Source: Gp1-AA133 sp964641665
GTDB taxonomy: Bacteria; Acidobacteriota; Terriglobia; Terriglobales; Acidobacteriaceae
DNA: 64,000 nucleotides
NCBI GenBank assembly: GCA_964641665.1
Contig: CAZXKO010000013.1
Location: forward strand, 62,001 to 126,000
Direction of reading: 5' to 3'
In this document: positions 26,162 to 35,116 of the stretch, in pieces
How the letters are laid out: each line of letters opens with the position of its first letter
Numbering within the stretch: position 1 is the stretch's first letter
Notes under the pieces: generated by a model
What the model saw: the letters and a program-made list of their open reading frames with translations, nothing else
Database searches by the model: none
Told to the model about the DNA's origin: nothing
Made by a program: the position numbers and the translations under genes

Positions 26162-27129
26162 TCAACAGCCGCTTGTGAGACCACGTTGCCTAGTTCTTTT
26201 TCCGTGCTTTCGGAGGTCTTCAGTCAGGCTCGCCTCAGCCTTCGAGTTTAGGGATCGCCCGTCCACATAACGGAGCTGCATTGTCCCTCCGGACCGCCGC
26301 AAGTAGCGCGACAGCCACGGCACGGATAAAACTAAGGTGGAGTACTTTGGAAGGCGACTGAGAAACTCATCGGCACCGATCAACCTGTTCTTGTAGTAAC
26401 GCAGGCTAACTCCAACGATCAAGTTGGGGGGAAGCTCCTTGGACTGCAATTCCGAGTTCCAAGCTTTGTCGCCATCCAGGTCGATAGACGAAAGGTTACT
26501 TATAGCCGATTTCAGAGGAGTGAAACGAGCGAAGACCGGCGCCAATTCCGCACCGACCTTGAATTCGGTATCAAGAGCATTGCACTCGTGCTCGACCGTA
26601 CTCATGACCTGCTCAGTCAACTCCCATCGAAACCTGCCCGTCAGAACGAGCCTGTCCCTATTAGGAAACTTCTTAGAGGTAGCAGCGCGGCGATCGCCTG
26701 GCTGATCTGGCAGTTGTAGCCGCCACGAGGTCGATCCATGCCGAACCAAGGCAGCATGAACGGGTGCTGCGAGCGGGATTGAACACCGAACTCCATGACA
26801 CCCACATCCACGGTCACGGATAACTCAGGATAGTCGTCTGTATGCCAGCCCTTGAAGAGCTCTGCGAAGGCAGCCTGTGCATTCGCAACATCAGTGAAAT
26901 GGGCCTTAAATAGCTCAACCTGTTTCGGTGAGAGGTTACTCACCCTTTCGTGAGTGTAATTCTCAAGACCTCGCGTGTAGCTGGCCAGCAGCCAACGCTC
27001 ATTGATTCCACATGCCTCCAGGGATGGCTGGTCAGGCATTGGCTGTTCGAGAGCGGCAAGAAGTGATTCAACGGCGTTGGCATCGACCTTTCCACCTTGA
27101 AGCCAAGAGCAATGCAGAAGAGCACAACG
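26162..27129 (-). pseudogene. Unrecognised gene broken by a frameshift
   Basis: Two open frames overlap and together look like one protein of about 320 residues. The first part (27129 to about 26680) reads GGKVDANAVESLLAALEQP, then GWHTDDYPELSVTVDVGVME and FMLPWFGMDRPRGGYN. The second part (about 26680 to 26162) continues with KKFPNRDRLVLTGRF and later YVDGRSLNSKAEASL. Their junction near 26660-26690 needs a one-base shift. No start codon is clear in the first frame because a stop precedes it at 27130. I do not recognise the family. Codon use in both halves is protein-like. The downstream DNA to 25907 holds further protein-like scraps in several frames, none assignable. Confidence 0.55.
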
Positions 27130-27209
27130 TCAGAAACAGACAAGCTACTTTAGTTGATCGAGCTGTTGTTCCCCTAGCCACGTCATTTCACCGCCGATCG
27201 CACATGTTC

Positions 27210-28688
27210 CTACCCGTCCAGCTTTTTCGTCAGCACTTCATTCACCACCTGCGGATTCGCCTGCCCCTTGGACGCCTTCATCACCTGTCCCACGAAGAAC
27301 CCGATCATCGTCTTCTTCCCGCCCCGGTACTGCTCCACCTGCTTCGGATTCGCGGCGATCAGTTCGTCGATGATCTTCTCGAGCGCCGACGTATCGCTCG
27401 ACTGGACCGGCCGCCCTTCCTCCTCATACACCGCCGGAAAATCCTTCCCGCGCTCGAAGCTCAGGTCGTAGAGGTCCTTGAGCATCTTGCCCGAGATCGC
27501 GCCCGCCTCCACCAGGTCCGCTGACGCCGCCACTCCTTGCATCGAAATCGGCGACTGGCCAATGTCCAGGTTCTTCGCCTTCAACCGCCCCATCAGCTCG
27601 CCCTGCACCAGGTTCGCCACGCGCTTGGGATTGTTCGCTGCCTTCGCCGCCGCCTCGAACTGATCGGCCAGGTCCTTGGTGAAGGTGAGCACCCCCGCGT
27701 CATACTCAGTGATCCCGTATTCCTTCACCAGTCGCGTCCGCCGCGCTTCGGGCAACTCGGGCAACTGCTTCGCGATTTCAGTTTTCCATGCTTCGTCGAC
27801 GACCAGCGGCAAAAGATCCGGCTCCGGGAAGTATCGATAATCGTGCGCCTGCTCTTTCGAGCGCATCCCGTATGTCTTGCCCTCGTGCGAGTTGTAAAGC
27901 CGCGTTTCCTGCTTAATCTTGCCGCCCGATTCGATCACGTCAACCTGCCGCTCGATCTCGTACTCCAGCGCCTCGCGGATGAAGCGAAACGAATTCACGT
28001 TCTTGATTTCAGTCTTGGTGCCGAATTCTTTCTGCCCGCGCGGCCGCACGCTGATATTGGCGTCGCAGCGCAGCGAGCCTTCTTCCATGTTGCAGTCGCT
28101 CACCCCGGTGTACAGAATGATTTCCTTGAGCAGAGTCAGGTACTCGTAGGCCTCCTCCGGCGACGCAATGTCCGGCTCGCTCACGATCTCGATCAGCGGC
28201 ACCCCGGTGCGGTTCAGGTCGATGGCCGTCTTCTCGGCGGCATCGGCGAAGCCTTCGTGCAAGCTCTTGCCCGCGTCCTCTTCCATGTGGACGCGGGTGA
28301 TCCCGATCTTCTTCTTCGCGCCGCCGATCTTGATCTCGATAAAGCCATGCTCGGCCAGTGGCTTGTCGTACTGCGAAATCTGGTAGCCCTTGGGCAGGTC
28401 GGGATAGAAGTAATTCTTGCGCGCGAAGATCGAAGTCTCATTGATGCGGCAGTTCAGCGCCATGCCCGCGAGCACGGCGAACTCCACGGCTTTCTTGTTG
28501 AGGACCGGCAGCGAGCCGGGCATCCCGAGGCACACCGGACAGACATTCGTGTTCGCCGGATTTCCGAAGCGGGTGGAGCACGAGCAGAAAATCTTGCTCG
28601 TGGTCAGAAGCTGGACGTGTACTTCGAGGCCGATGACAGGCTCATATTTCGCCCGGGCCGCCACCGTCGAGTCTGGCGTAGTCACCAT
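27210..28688 (-). CDS. gatB: Asp-tRNA(Asn)/Glu-tRNA(Gln) amidotransferase subunit B
   Basis: GatB is the tRNA-binding and kinase-like subunit of the GatCAB complex, which corrects misacylated Glu-tRNA(Gln) and Asp-tRNA(Asn). The 492-residue protein has VIGLEVHVQLLTTSKIFC at residues 18-35, zinc-type cysteines in CSCSTRFGNPANTNVCPVC, YFYPDLPKGYQISQY, and the C-terminal YqeY-like domain. The ATG at 28688 is 8 nt after TATAAT (28697-28702), so the mRNA is probably leaderless. gatA and gatC are not in the window, so the complex is encoded at dispersed loci. Confidence 0.97.
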   Translation of the reverse strand: MVTTPDSTVAARAKYEPVIGLEVHVQLLTTSKIFCSCSTRFGNPANTNVCPVCLGMPGSLPVLNKKAVEFAVLAGMALNCRINETSIFARKNYFYPDLPKGYQISQYDKPLAEHGFIEIKIGGAKKKIGITRVHMEEDAGKSLHEGFADAAEKTAIDLNRTGVPLIEIVSEPDIASPEEAYEYLTLLKEIILYTGVSDCNMEEGSLRCDANISVRPRGQKEFGTKTEIKNVNSFRFIREALEYEIERQVDVIESGGKIKQETRLYNSHEGKTYGMRSKEQAHDYRYFPEPDLLPLVVDEAWKTEIAKQLPELPEARRTRLVKEYGITEYDAGVLTFTKDLADQFEAAAKAANNPKRVANLVQGELMGRLKAKNLDIGQSPISMQGVAASADLVEAGAISGKMLKDLYDLSFERGKDFPAVYEEEGRPVQSSDTSALEKIIDELIAANPKQVEQYRGGKKTMIGFFVGQVMKASKGQANPQVVNEVLTKKLDG

Positions 28689-28771
28689 ATCCAGCGATTA
28701 TAGCCCGCGTCCACCGCCCTCCCGCAGCAGGGGCCAATGCAACATCAGGCCGTGCGAGCGGCACAAACCAC

Positions 28772-28843
28772 GTGGGGACGCCCGCCCTCGTGAGCCTGCC
28801 CTGAGCGAAGTCGAAGGGTCCAGCAGCCCGAAGGGCTGTGGGT
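28772..28843. repeat. Dispersed stem-loop repeat upstream of gatB
   Basis: CCCTGAGCGAAGTCGAAGGG folds on itself and is followed by CAGCCCGAAGGGCTG. The first unit is a variant of the one at 23.77 kb. No gene is visible between 28703 and 28886. Confidence 0.5.
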
Positions 28844-28886
28844 TTTTGGTAAGCCGGATACTAGCCCTGCCGAATGTTGCGACTTA

Positions 28887-29531
28887 CTATTTCTGGAAAT
28901 AAATCTCGAAATACAGCAACTCACCGCCCTTGGCGTCGCGCACGCCCGTCATATAGAAGCGGCCCCCCGCGAGTGGTGAAGAGATCCCGCTCACGTCGAA
29001 GAACATGAATCCCGACTGGGTCGAGTGCGGTTCCACCGCTTTGGCGCTGAACTGGGCGCCGTCAATCTCGTCGAGCGCCTTCTTACTCACGGCTCCCTTC
29101 ACCTTCGTGCGCGGAAAGGGTAGAGGGTACACTCGCCCCGTCGAGACATGCGCCAACCGCCGGTAAAGATCATCGTTAGTCGCGGCCGCCAGCTTGTCGC
29201 GGTGCGAAGTGATGAACTGTGCTTGCATGTCGGCCAGCGAAATCGGCTGATCGCTATCGTTCGTCACCACGACGAAGATCGGCAGGAAGCCCTCTTCATT
29301 CCACTTGACGATGAAGATCTGGGATTTCTCCGCGCTGTCGTAGGGATCGGCCCCAACGGCTACAGCTTCGTTCGCGTGTTCGTCGTGCGCCGGATACGTC
29401 CGAGCTGGCGTCGCCGCCGGCTTCACAAATTCTTTCGCGGCCAGGGCCAGTGCGCTGAGAAGAAAAAGTACAGCGGCGAACTGCGCCGCAGAGCGTACCT
29501 TCGCACGGATACCACCGGAGGAGCGCCGCAT
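28887..29531 (-). CDS. Secreted protein, unknown
   Basis: This 214-residue protein has a signal helix (AAQFAAVLFLLSALALAAK, about residues 16-34). A beta-rich domain follows, with FIVKWNEEGFLPIFVVVTND and GFMFFDVSGISSPLAGGRF, resembling an Ig-like fold for an exported protein. No catalytic motif is seen. The ATG at 29531 is 6 nt after a perfect TATAAT, which strongly suggests a leaderless transcript; an upstream in-frame codon at 29570 would lie before the promoter. The gene is divergent from the LPS operon. Confidence 0.7.
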   Translation of the reverse strand: MRRSSGGIRAKVRSAAQFAAVLFLLSALALAAKEFVKPAATPARTYPAHDEHANEAVAVGADPYDSAEKSQIFIVKWNEEGFLPIFVVVTNDSDQPISLADMQAQFITSHRDKLAAATNDDLYRRLAHVSTGRVYPLPFPRTKVKGAVSKKALDEIDGAQFSAKAVEPHSTQSGFMFFDVSGISSPLAGGRFYMTGVRDAKGGELLYFEIYFQK

Positions 29532-29615
29532 AGGTCGATTATAGCTTTGACGCCGACCGAACAAGTCCAAGTTGCCCGCAATTCGCGTTCGCGCGATTTA
29601 GAATGTCGTTACTTC

Positions 29616-30929
29616 ATGTACCTCGTCTACAGCGCGCTGTTGGCCGCGGGCTTGCTCGTCAGTCTGCCCTATTGGATTTTCCAGATGCTGCGTCACGGAA
29701 AGTACCGGAAGGGCTTCGGCCAACGGCTTGGCCTCGTGCCACCGCATCTGGCCGGGCCGACTTCGCAGCCGACCATCTGGTTTCATGCCGTCTCCGTCGG
29801 TGAAGTGCTGGCCATCGGAGGACTCGTCAAGCACATCCGCCTCAACTGGCCCGCCTGCCGCATCGTGGTTTCCACCACTACCGACACCGGACAGAATCTG
29901 GCGCGCTCCCGCTTTGGCGAGCCGAACGTATTCTATTTTCCGCTCGACCTGGGTTTTGCGATCCGCCCCTACCTCGACGCGCTGCGCCCGCAACTGGTCG
30001 TGATCGCTGAAACCGAGTTCTGGCCGAACTTCCTTCGCCTCGCCAAGAAGAGCGGTGCCGCGATCGCCGTGGTCAACGCGCGCATCTCCGACCGCTCGTG
30101 GCCGGGCTACAAGCGCTTCCGCTGGTGGCTGCCCACGGTCATCGGCAAGGTTGACTTGTTTCTGGCGCAGACCTGGGAAGACCGCAAGCGCCTCATCGAT
30201 ATTGGCGCGCCCGAAGCCCGAGTTGAGGTCTCCGGAAATCTCAAATTTGACATCGAGCCTTCGACGCCGCCCGCCGTCGTTGCAAGCCTGCGTGAGAATT
30301 TCAAGAAATCCGAAGCCGGCCCCATCCTGGTCTGCGGCAGTACGGTGGACGACGAGGAAGAGCGCATGTTGCTGCAGGCCTTCCTGAGCATCCTGGCCAG
30401 TTATCCCCATGCCGTCATGATCCTCGCGCCCCGCCATCCAGAGCGCTTTCCCGTTGTCGGGGCGTTGCTCGAAAGCCTCGGCATCCGGTTCTGGCGTCGT
30501 TCTCTTTGGACCGGCGAGGCCATCTCCGGCGGCGTCATGCTGCTCGATACCATAGGAGAGCTGGCGGCGATCTACGGACTGGCCGACATCGCGTTCGTCG
30601 GCGGAAGTCTCGTTCCCAAGGGTGGGCACAACATCATCGAGCCGGCCCGCCACGGCGTCGCCATCGTGGTCGGAAATCACACCGAGAATTTCCGCGACAT
30701 CATCTGGCTTTTTCAGACAAATGACGCTGTCCGAATCGTTGGACCCGCGGAACTGCCGTTGGTCCTGATGGAGCTGATTTCGAACGGTCCCGACCGTGTT
30801 GCGCTGGGCCGGCGCGCCGCTGAAACGTTGCGGTCGCAGGCTGGAGCCACCGAAAAGACATTCGCCGCGCTCCTGAAGCTGATTGCGCCGGTCGGAACGG
30901 CCGCCGGGATGGGCGCCCCCAAATCGTGA
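29616..30929 (+). CDS. waaA: 3-deoxy-D-manno-octulosonic acid (Kdo) transferase
   Basis: WaaA transfers Kdo to the lipid A precursor at the inner membrane. The 437-residue protein has an N-terminal membrane helix (LVYSALLAAGLLVSLPYWI), the WFHAVSVGEV motif, and the GT-30 signature AETEFWPN, with NARISDRS following. GGSLVPKGGHNIIEPA is in the C-terminal half. The ATG at 29616 fits the family; the open frame upstream is not coding. TAGAAT lies 12 nt before. It heads an operon of six or seven genes and overlaps lpxK by 4 bp. Confidence 0.95.
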   Translation: MYLVYSALLAAGLLVSLPYWIFQMLRHGKYRKGFGQRLGLVPPHLAGPTSQPTIWFHAVSVGEVLAIGGLVKHIRLNWPACRIVVSTTTDTGQNLARSRFGEPNVFYFPLDLGFAIRPYLDALRPQLVVIAETEFWPNFLRLAKKSGAAIAVVNARISDRSWPGYKRFRWWLPTVIGKVDLFLAQTWEDRKRLIDIGAPEARVEVSGNLKFDIEPSTPPAVVASLRENFKKSEAGPILVCGSTVDDEEERMLLQAFLSILASYPHAVMILAPRHPERFPVVGALLESLGIRFWRRSLWTGEAISGGVMLLDTIGELAAIYGLADIAFVGGSLVPKGGHNIIEPARHGVAIVVGNHTENFRDIIWLFQTNDAVRIVGPAELPLVLMELISNGPDRVALGRRAAETLRSQAGATEKTFAALLKLIAPVGTAAGMGAPKS

Positions 30930-31870
30930 ACCCGCTCTCCGCCATCTATGGGGTCGCCGTCGGAGCGCGCAACCAGCTCTACGACCGGGGCCTGCTCCCC
31001 GCACGGCGGCTGCAGGGTCCGGTGGTCAGCGTGGGGAATCTCTCGGTGGGCGGTTCCGGCAAGACGCCGTTTGTGATCCTGCTGGGAGAACTGCTGAAGA
31101 CGCGTGGGATCCCATTCGATGTGCTTTCCCGGGGCTATGGACGTCAGAGCCACGGAGTACTGCTCGTAGACCCGGGTGGATCTGCCGGCAAATTCGGCGA
31201 TGAACCCCTGCTGATCGCTCGCCGCCTCGAAGTTCCAGTCGTCGTAGGCGAGGACCGCTACCAGGCTGGAGTGTTCGCCGAAGAGAAATTCGGAGCGCAA
31301 CTCCATCTTCTCGACGACGGCTTCCAGCACCGCGCGCTCGCCCACGATTTTGACATCGTGCTGGTCACGCCCGAAGACGCGCGTGATCGTCTGCTCCCCT
31401 CCGGCCGCCTGCGCGAACCCCTGCGTTCGCTCGAGCGGGCTGACGCCGTGGTTCTCACCAGCGGCGCCTCTCCCACCAGCTGCCCACTCGACGGGAAACT
31501 GGTCTGGCGCGTGCTCCGAAGTATCGGACCAACGAATATTCCCGCTCGCCCCGTAGCCTTCTGCGGCATTGCCCGTCCGCAGAATTTCATGTTGCAGCTG
31601 CGCAAAGCGGGAATCGAGCCGGCGGCCGAAGCCGTCTACCGCGACCACCATGCGTACAGGGAAAGCGACATCCGCGAACTGCTAGCGCTAAGAGAGAAGT
31701 GTGACGCCGACGGCTTTGTTACCACGGAAAAAGACGCCATTAACCTGGGCGGATACTTCTCGGCACTTCAGCCTCTCGCCGTCGTCCCCGTCAAAATGGA
31801 ACTGGTCGACGCCGCTAACGCCGTGGATACCATGTTGCGGATCCTCGGGGAGCGAACCCGGCGGGCATGA
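30926..31870 (+). CDS. lpxK: Tetraacyldisaccharide 4'-kinase
   Basis: LpxK phosphorylates the 4' position of the lipid A precursor at the inner membrane. The 314-residue protein carries the P-loop SVGNLSVGGSGKTPFVILL near residue 40. LLDDGFQHRALAHDFDIVL, with the DDGFQH motif, is near residue 130 and TTEKDAINL is in the C-terminal half. The start is a GTG inside a GTGA overlap with waaA, so translation is probably coupled. Confidence 0.95.
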   Translation: MNPLSAIYGVAVGARNQLYDRGLLPARRLQGPVVSVGNLSVGGSGKTPFVILLGELLKTRGIPFDVLSRGYGRQSHGVLLVDPGGSAGKFGDEPLLIARRLEVPVVVGEDRYQAGVFAEEKFGAQLHLLDDGFQHRALAHDFDIVLVTPEDARDRLLPSGRLREPLRSLERADAVVLTSGASPTSCPLDGKLVWRVLRSIGPTNIPARPVAFCGIARPQNFMLQLRKAGIEPAAEAVYRDHHAYRESDIRELLALREKCDADGFVTTEKDAINLGGYFSALQPLAVVPVKMELVDAANAVDTMLRILGERTRRA

Positions 31871-31903
31871 GAGAATCTTGCTGGTCTGGCTGACTTGATC
31901 CGG

Positions 31904-32938
31904 ATGACGAAGCATCCCAAAGAAACCGACCGCCTGAAAAAAATTCTCGATGCATTTCCGAAGACCACGGTCACGGTCCTCGGCGACCTGGTGGCGGATG
32001 AATTTGTGTACGGCGAGATCTCGCGCGTGTCGCGTGAAGCTCCAGTGCTGATCCTGAAGCATCGGGAGCGCACGGTCGTCCCGGGCGGCGGCGCAAATGC
32101 CATCAATAACCTTGCCGATCTCGATGTGAACGTGCTGCCCGTGGGGCTAGTGGGGGACGACGAACCGGGCCGCCTGTTGATCAAGGCCTTCCGGCATAAA
32201 CACGTTCCCCTCAGCGGCGTGCTCAGGGACAAAAGCCACACCACCGTGACCAAAACGCGCATCCTGGCTGGACATACGCACTCTGCACGTCAGCAAGTCG
32301 TGCGGGTGGATCGCGAGGCCGAGGCTCCACCAAACTCGCTTCTCACCCGCGGCCTGGTGATGGCCGCGAGAGAATATGCCCGCGCCTCCGACGCGTTGCT
32401 GGTCTCCGATTACGGTTACGGTGCGGCGACCCCAGCGGTCCTGAATGCGGTCCGCGCCAAGGGTGGTTTGAGCGGAATTCCAGTAACGCTCGATTCGCGC
32501 TTCCGCATGCTTGAGTATTCCGGTATTACAGCTGCAACTCCGAACGAGCCCGAAGTGGAGGAATCCCTCGGCGTGCGCATCGGCCAAGACTGGTCGAAGC
32601 TGATCTCTGCGGGCGAGCAACTCATGGCCCGCATGAAATTACAATCGCTGGTGATCACCAGAGGCCGCGACGGCATGGTCGCCTTCACGCAGCGCCATAA
32701 ACCGGTTGACATCCCGATTTTCGGCTCCGACGATGCCGCCGACGTGACCGGTGCAGGCGACACGGTCATCGCAACCTTCACAGCCGCCCTGGCTGCGGGA
32801 GCATCCACGGAAGAAGCAGCCCAGCTGGCCAACTACGCCGGCGGCATCGTAGTCATGAAGCGGGGCACCGCGACGGTTACGCGGCAGGAACTGGTGCACG
32901 CGTTGGAAAATGCGCCACCTGCTACAAGATCTCATTGA
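31904..32938 (+). CDS. hldA: D-glycero-beta-D-manno-heptose-7-phosphate kinase (separate kinase)
   Basis: HldA (RfaE1) makes heptose-1,7-bisphosphate in ADP-heptose synthesis. This is the PfkB-fold half only, 344 residues, with VVPGGGANAINNLADL near residue 60 and the catalytic DVTGAGDTVIATF near residue 285. The adenylyltransferase half, fused in E. coli HldE, is the next gene. The ATG at 31904 is taken; a TTG at 31895 in the same frame is also possible. It starts 33 bp after lpxK and ends in a TTGA overlap with the next gene. Confidence 0.93.
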   Translation: MTKHPKETDRLKKILDAFPKTTVTVLGDLVADEFVYGEISRVSREAPVLILKHRERTVVPGGGANAINNLADLDVNVLPVGLVGDDEPGRLLIKAFRHKHVPLSGVLRDKSHTTVTKTRILAGHTHSARQQVVRVDREAEAPPNSLLTRGLVMAAREYARASDALLVSDYGYGAATPAVLNAVRAKGGLSGIPVTLDSRFRMLEYSGITAATPNEPEVEESLGVRIGQDWSKLISAGEQLMARMKLQSLVITRGRDGMVAFTQRHKPVDIPIFGSDDAADVTGAGDTVIATFTAALAAGASTEEAAQLANYAGGIVVMKRGTATVTRQELVHALENAPPATRSH

Positions 32939-33429
32939 ACACATCGGCACAATCGAAGGTCGTCGACCGCGCCACGCTGCGCCAACGCACGGAAGAATGG
33001 CGCCGTGCCGGCGAGCGGATCACTTTGGCGAACGGTTGCTTCGACCTTTTGCACGTCGGTCACGTGCGCTACCTGCATGCCGCGAAGCAATTGGGCGGCC
33101 GCCTGGTGGTGGCAATTAATTCCGATGATTCGGTGCGGGCTCTCAAAGGCGAAGGCCGTCCCCTCATGCCCGCCGAGGAGCGCGCCGAAATTCTCGCCGC
33201 TCTTGCAGACGTCGACGCGGTGGTCATCTTTCCGGAGCGCGATGTGCGCGCCCTCCTGCGCGAAATCCGGCCCGACGTGCAGGCCAAAGGAACGGACTAC
33301 GCCGCCGATAGCGTTCCTGAGGCCGACACGGTGCGAGAGTATGGCGGCCGCGTAGCGATCGTCGGCGACCCCAAGAATCACTCCGCCAGCGAGATCATCC
33401 GCACCCGGCTGACGCCGCGGAAATCGTGA
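32935..33429 (+). CDS. hldC: D-glycero-beta-D-manno-heptose-1-phosphate adenylyltransferase
   Basis: This 164-residue protein (HldC or RfaE2) activates heptose-1-phosphate to ADP-heptose. The nucleotidyltransferase signature NGCFDLLHVGHVRYL (HxGH) is near residues 33-47, and KGTDYAADSVPEAD near residue 118. The TTG start sits in a 4-bp TTGA overlap with hldA, so translation is probably coupled. The phosphatase GmhB and epimerase steps are not in this window. Confidence 0.95.
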   Translation: MNTSAQSKVVDRATLRQRTEEWRRAGERITLANGCFDLLHVGHVRYLHAAKQLGGRLVVAINSDDSVRALKGEGRPLMPAEERAEILAALADVDAVVIFPERDVRALLREIRPDVQAKGTDYAADSVPEADTVREYGGRVAIVGDPKNHSASEIIRTRLTPRKS

Positions 33430-33439
33430 GGCGCGCTGG

Positions 33440-34528
33440 ATGACCGCCTCAGATTCGCCAACATCAAGCGCCTTCCAACGCATCCTGCTCGTGCGCCTCA
33501 GTTCGATGGGCGACGTGGTCCACGCCCTTCCCGCCGCCGCCATGCTTCGAGCCGCCTTGCCGCACGCAACCATCGGATGGTTGATCGAAGAACGCTGGGC
33601 CGAGTTACTGTGCACGCTACCCACGCCGCGCTCCGGTGCACGGTCCCCGCAAAGGCCGCTGGTTGACATCATTCATACGGTCAACCTGAAACGGTGGCGA
33701 TCCTCGCTTCTCTCCAGCCAAACCTGGGAACGGATTGCCGCCGGGCTGAGCGACCTTCGCGCCGCCCACTACGACGTTGTGATCGATTTGCAGGGCGCGA
33801 TGCGCTCTGCCATCCTTGCGCGCTGGTCCGGTGCGCCGGTCGCTTATGGCGCCGCTCACCCTCGCGAGAACCTTGCCAGCATGTGGTACACCAGAAAAGT
33901 CATTACGCAGGGCACTCATGTGATCGAACAATACGCCGAATTGGCGGAAGCCCTGATCGGGCGCGCTGGTCCGATTCCGGGCGCTGTGTTCCCGTGCGAT
34001 CCGCTCGCCGAGGAAGTTGTGGACCGGCGTCTGCGTCAATGCGGTATGGCTGAATTCGCGATCCTGAACCCCGGGGCTGGATGGGGCGCCAAACAGTGGC
34101 CTGCCAAACGCTACGGCGAAGTGGCAAAGGTGCTCCTGCAATACGGATTGAAGTCCGTTATCAACTTCGGCCCTGGTGAAGAAGCCCTCGCCCGGGCAGC
34201 CGAAACTGCTAGCGATCAGACCGCCGAGGCCATGACATTCTCCATCGGCGAACTGATTGCTCTCACCCGCCAGGCTCGCTTGTTCATCGGGGGCGATACC
34301 GGGCCCATGCACCTTGCCGCAGCCCTGGGAGTGCCCGTCGTCGCGATCTTCGGTCCCACTGATCCGGCGCGCAACGGCCCATTTGCCGCGCGCAAAATCG
34401 TGCTGCGCCACTCGAAGAGTCCGAACACGCTCACCCACCGCGCCCAGCCCGATCCTGGCATTCTCGAAATCACTGCGGACGAGGTCGTTGCGGCCGCTCA
34501 ACGGTTGCTCGGAGTCGCCCGTGGTTGA
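33440..34528 (+). CDS. waaC: Lipopolysaccharide heptosyltransferase I (GT9)
   Basis: This 362-residue glycosyltransferase of family 9 adds the first heptose to Kdo. It has ILLVRLSSMGDVVHALPAA near residue 15, DLQGAMRSAILARWSGA near 117, NPGAGWGAKQWPAKRYGEV near 207 and the ADP-heptose loop IGGDTGPMHLAAALGVP near 285. The ATG at 33440 starts 10 bp after hldC. The 3' end overlaps the next gene by 8 bp. waaF-type heptosyltransferase II is not visible here. Confidence 0.93.
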   Translation: MTASDSPTSSAFQRILLVRLSSMGDVVHALPAAAMLRAALPHATIGWLIEERWAELLCTLPTPRSGARSPQRPLVDIIHTVNLKRWRSSLLSSQTWERIAAGLSDLRAAHYDVVIDLQGAMRSAILARWSGAPVAYGAAHPRENLASMWYTRKVITQGTHVIEQYAELAEALIGRAGPIPGAVFPCDPLAEEVVDRRLRQCGMAEFAILNPGAGWGAKQWPAKRYGEVAKVLLQYGLKSVINFGPGEEALARAAETASDQTAEAMTFSIGELIALTRQARLFIGGDTGPMHLAAALGVPVVAIFGPTDPARNGPFAARKIVLRHSKSPNTLTHRAQPDPGILEITADEVVAAAQRLLGVARG

Positions 34529-35066
34529 GTGGTCCGGGATCGCGCGCCGCATCCGCGTGCCGCTGGGGTTTGCCTTCGCCGCATTCTACCTGTGGATCGC
34601 TCGCCCCAGTTGGAAGTCGATTGCAATCGGCACGCTCATTGCAATTCCCGGAATCGTGCTGCGCGCGCTCGCGTCCGGACACGTGAAGAAGAACGAGGAA
34701 CTCACTACGACCGGTCCCTACGCCTACACGCGCAATCCGCTGTATCTGGGGTCGTTGGTCATGGCGATTGGGTTCGCCTTGGCAGCTCGCAGCGTCTGGG
34801 TCCTGATCGTAATCGTGCTCATGTTTTTTGTGATCTACCTTCCGGTGATTCGTGCTGAGGAAATGTTCTTGCGTGGCGCTTTTCCCGCCTTCGAGGAATA
34901 CGCCCGCAGCGTGCCTCGGCTGCTGCCCCGCCCCCGAGCGTTCAGCCGCGCGCCTGGTGCCTTCTCGCGACAGTTGTACTGGCAGCACCGCGAGTACAAT
35001 GGAGTCTTGGGCAGCGCGGCCTTGATCGCTGCCCTGGTGGCCAAGTTGGTGTGGGGTTCACACTAG
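34521..35066 (+). CDS. Isoprenylcysteine carboxyl methyltransferase (ICMT)-family membrane protein
   Basis: This 181-residue multi-helix membrane protein has the ICMT-type SAM-binding stretch TTGPYAYTRNPLYLGSLVM and the C-terminal RAEEMFLRGAFPAFEEYA. It methylates an unknown acceptor. Hydrophobic segments cover about residues 8-25, 32-50 and 80-120. The GTG at 34521 overlaps the end of waaC by 8 bp, so the gene belongs to the LPS operon. A role in modifying an envelope lipid or isoprenoid carrier is inference from position. Confidence 0.85.
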   Translation: MVEWSGIARRIRVPLGFAFAAFYLWIARPSWKSIAIGTLIAIPGIVLRALASGHVKKNEELTTTGPYAYTRNPLYLGSLVMAIGFALAARSVWVLIVIVLMFFVIYLPVIRAEEMFLRGAFPAFEEYARSVPRLLPRPRAFSRAPGAFSRQLYWQHREYNGVLGSAALIAALVAKLVWGSH

Positions 35067-35116
35067 CCACTTGTTCGGAATAACGTCGATCGGTCCTGCA
35101 GGCTCACAGTAAGCCC

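Noticed and set aside
27210..28688. A gatCAB operon around gatB
   Set aside because: No gatA or gatC reading frame is next to gatB. The neighbours are unrelated.
29598..31004. 468-codon frame opposite waaA
   Set aside because: Mirror frame. The plus strand has all WaaA motifs.
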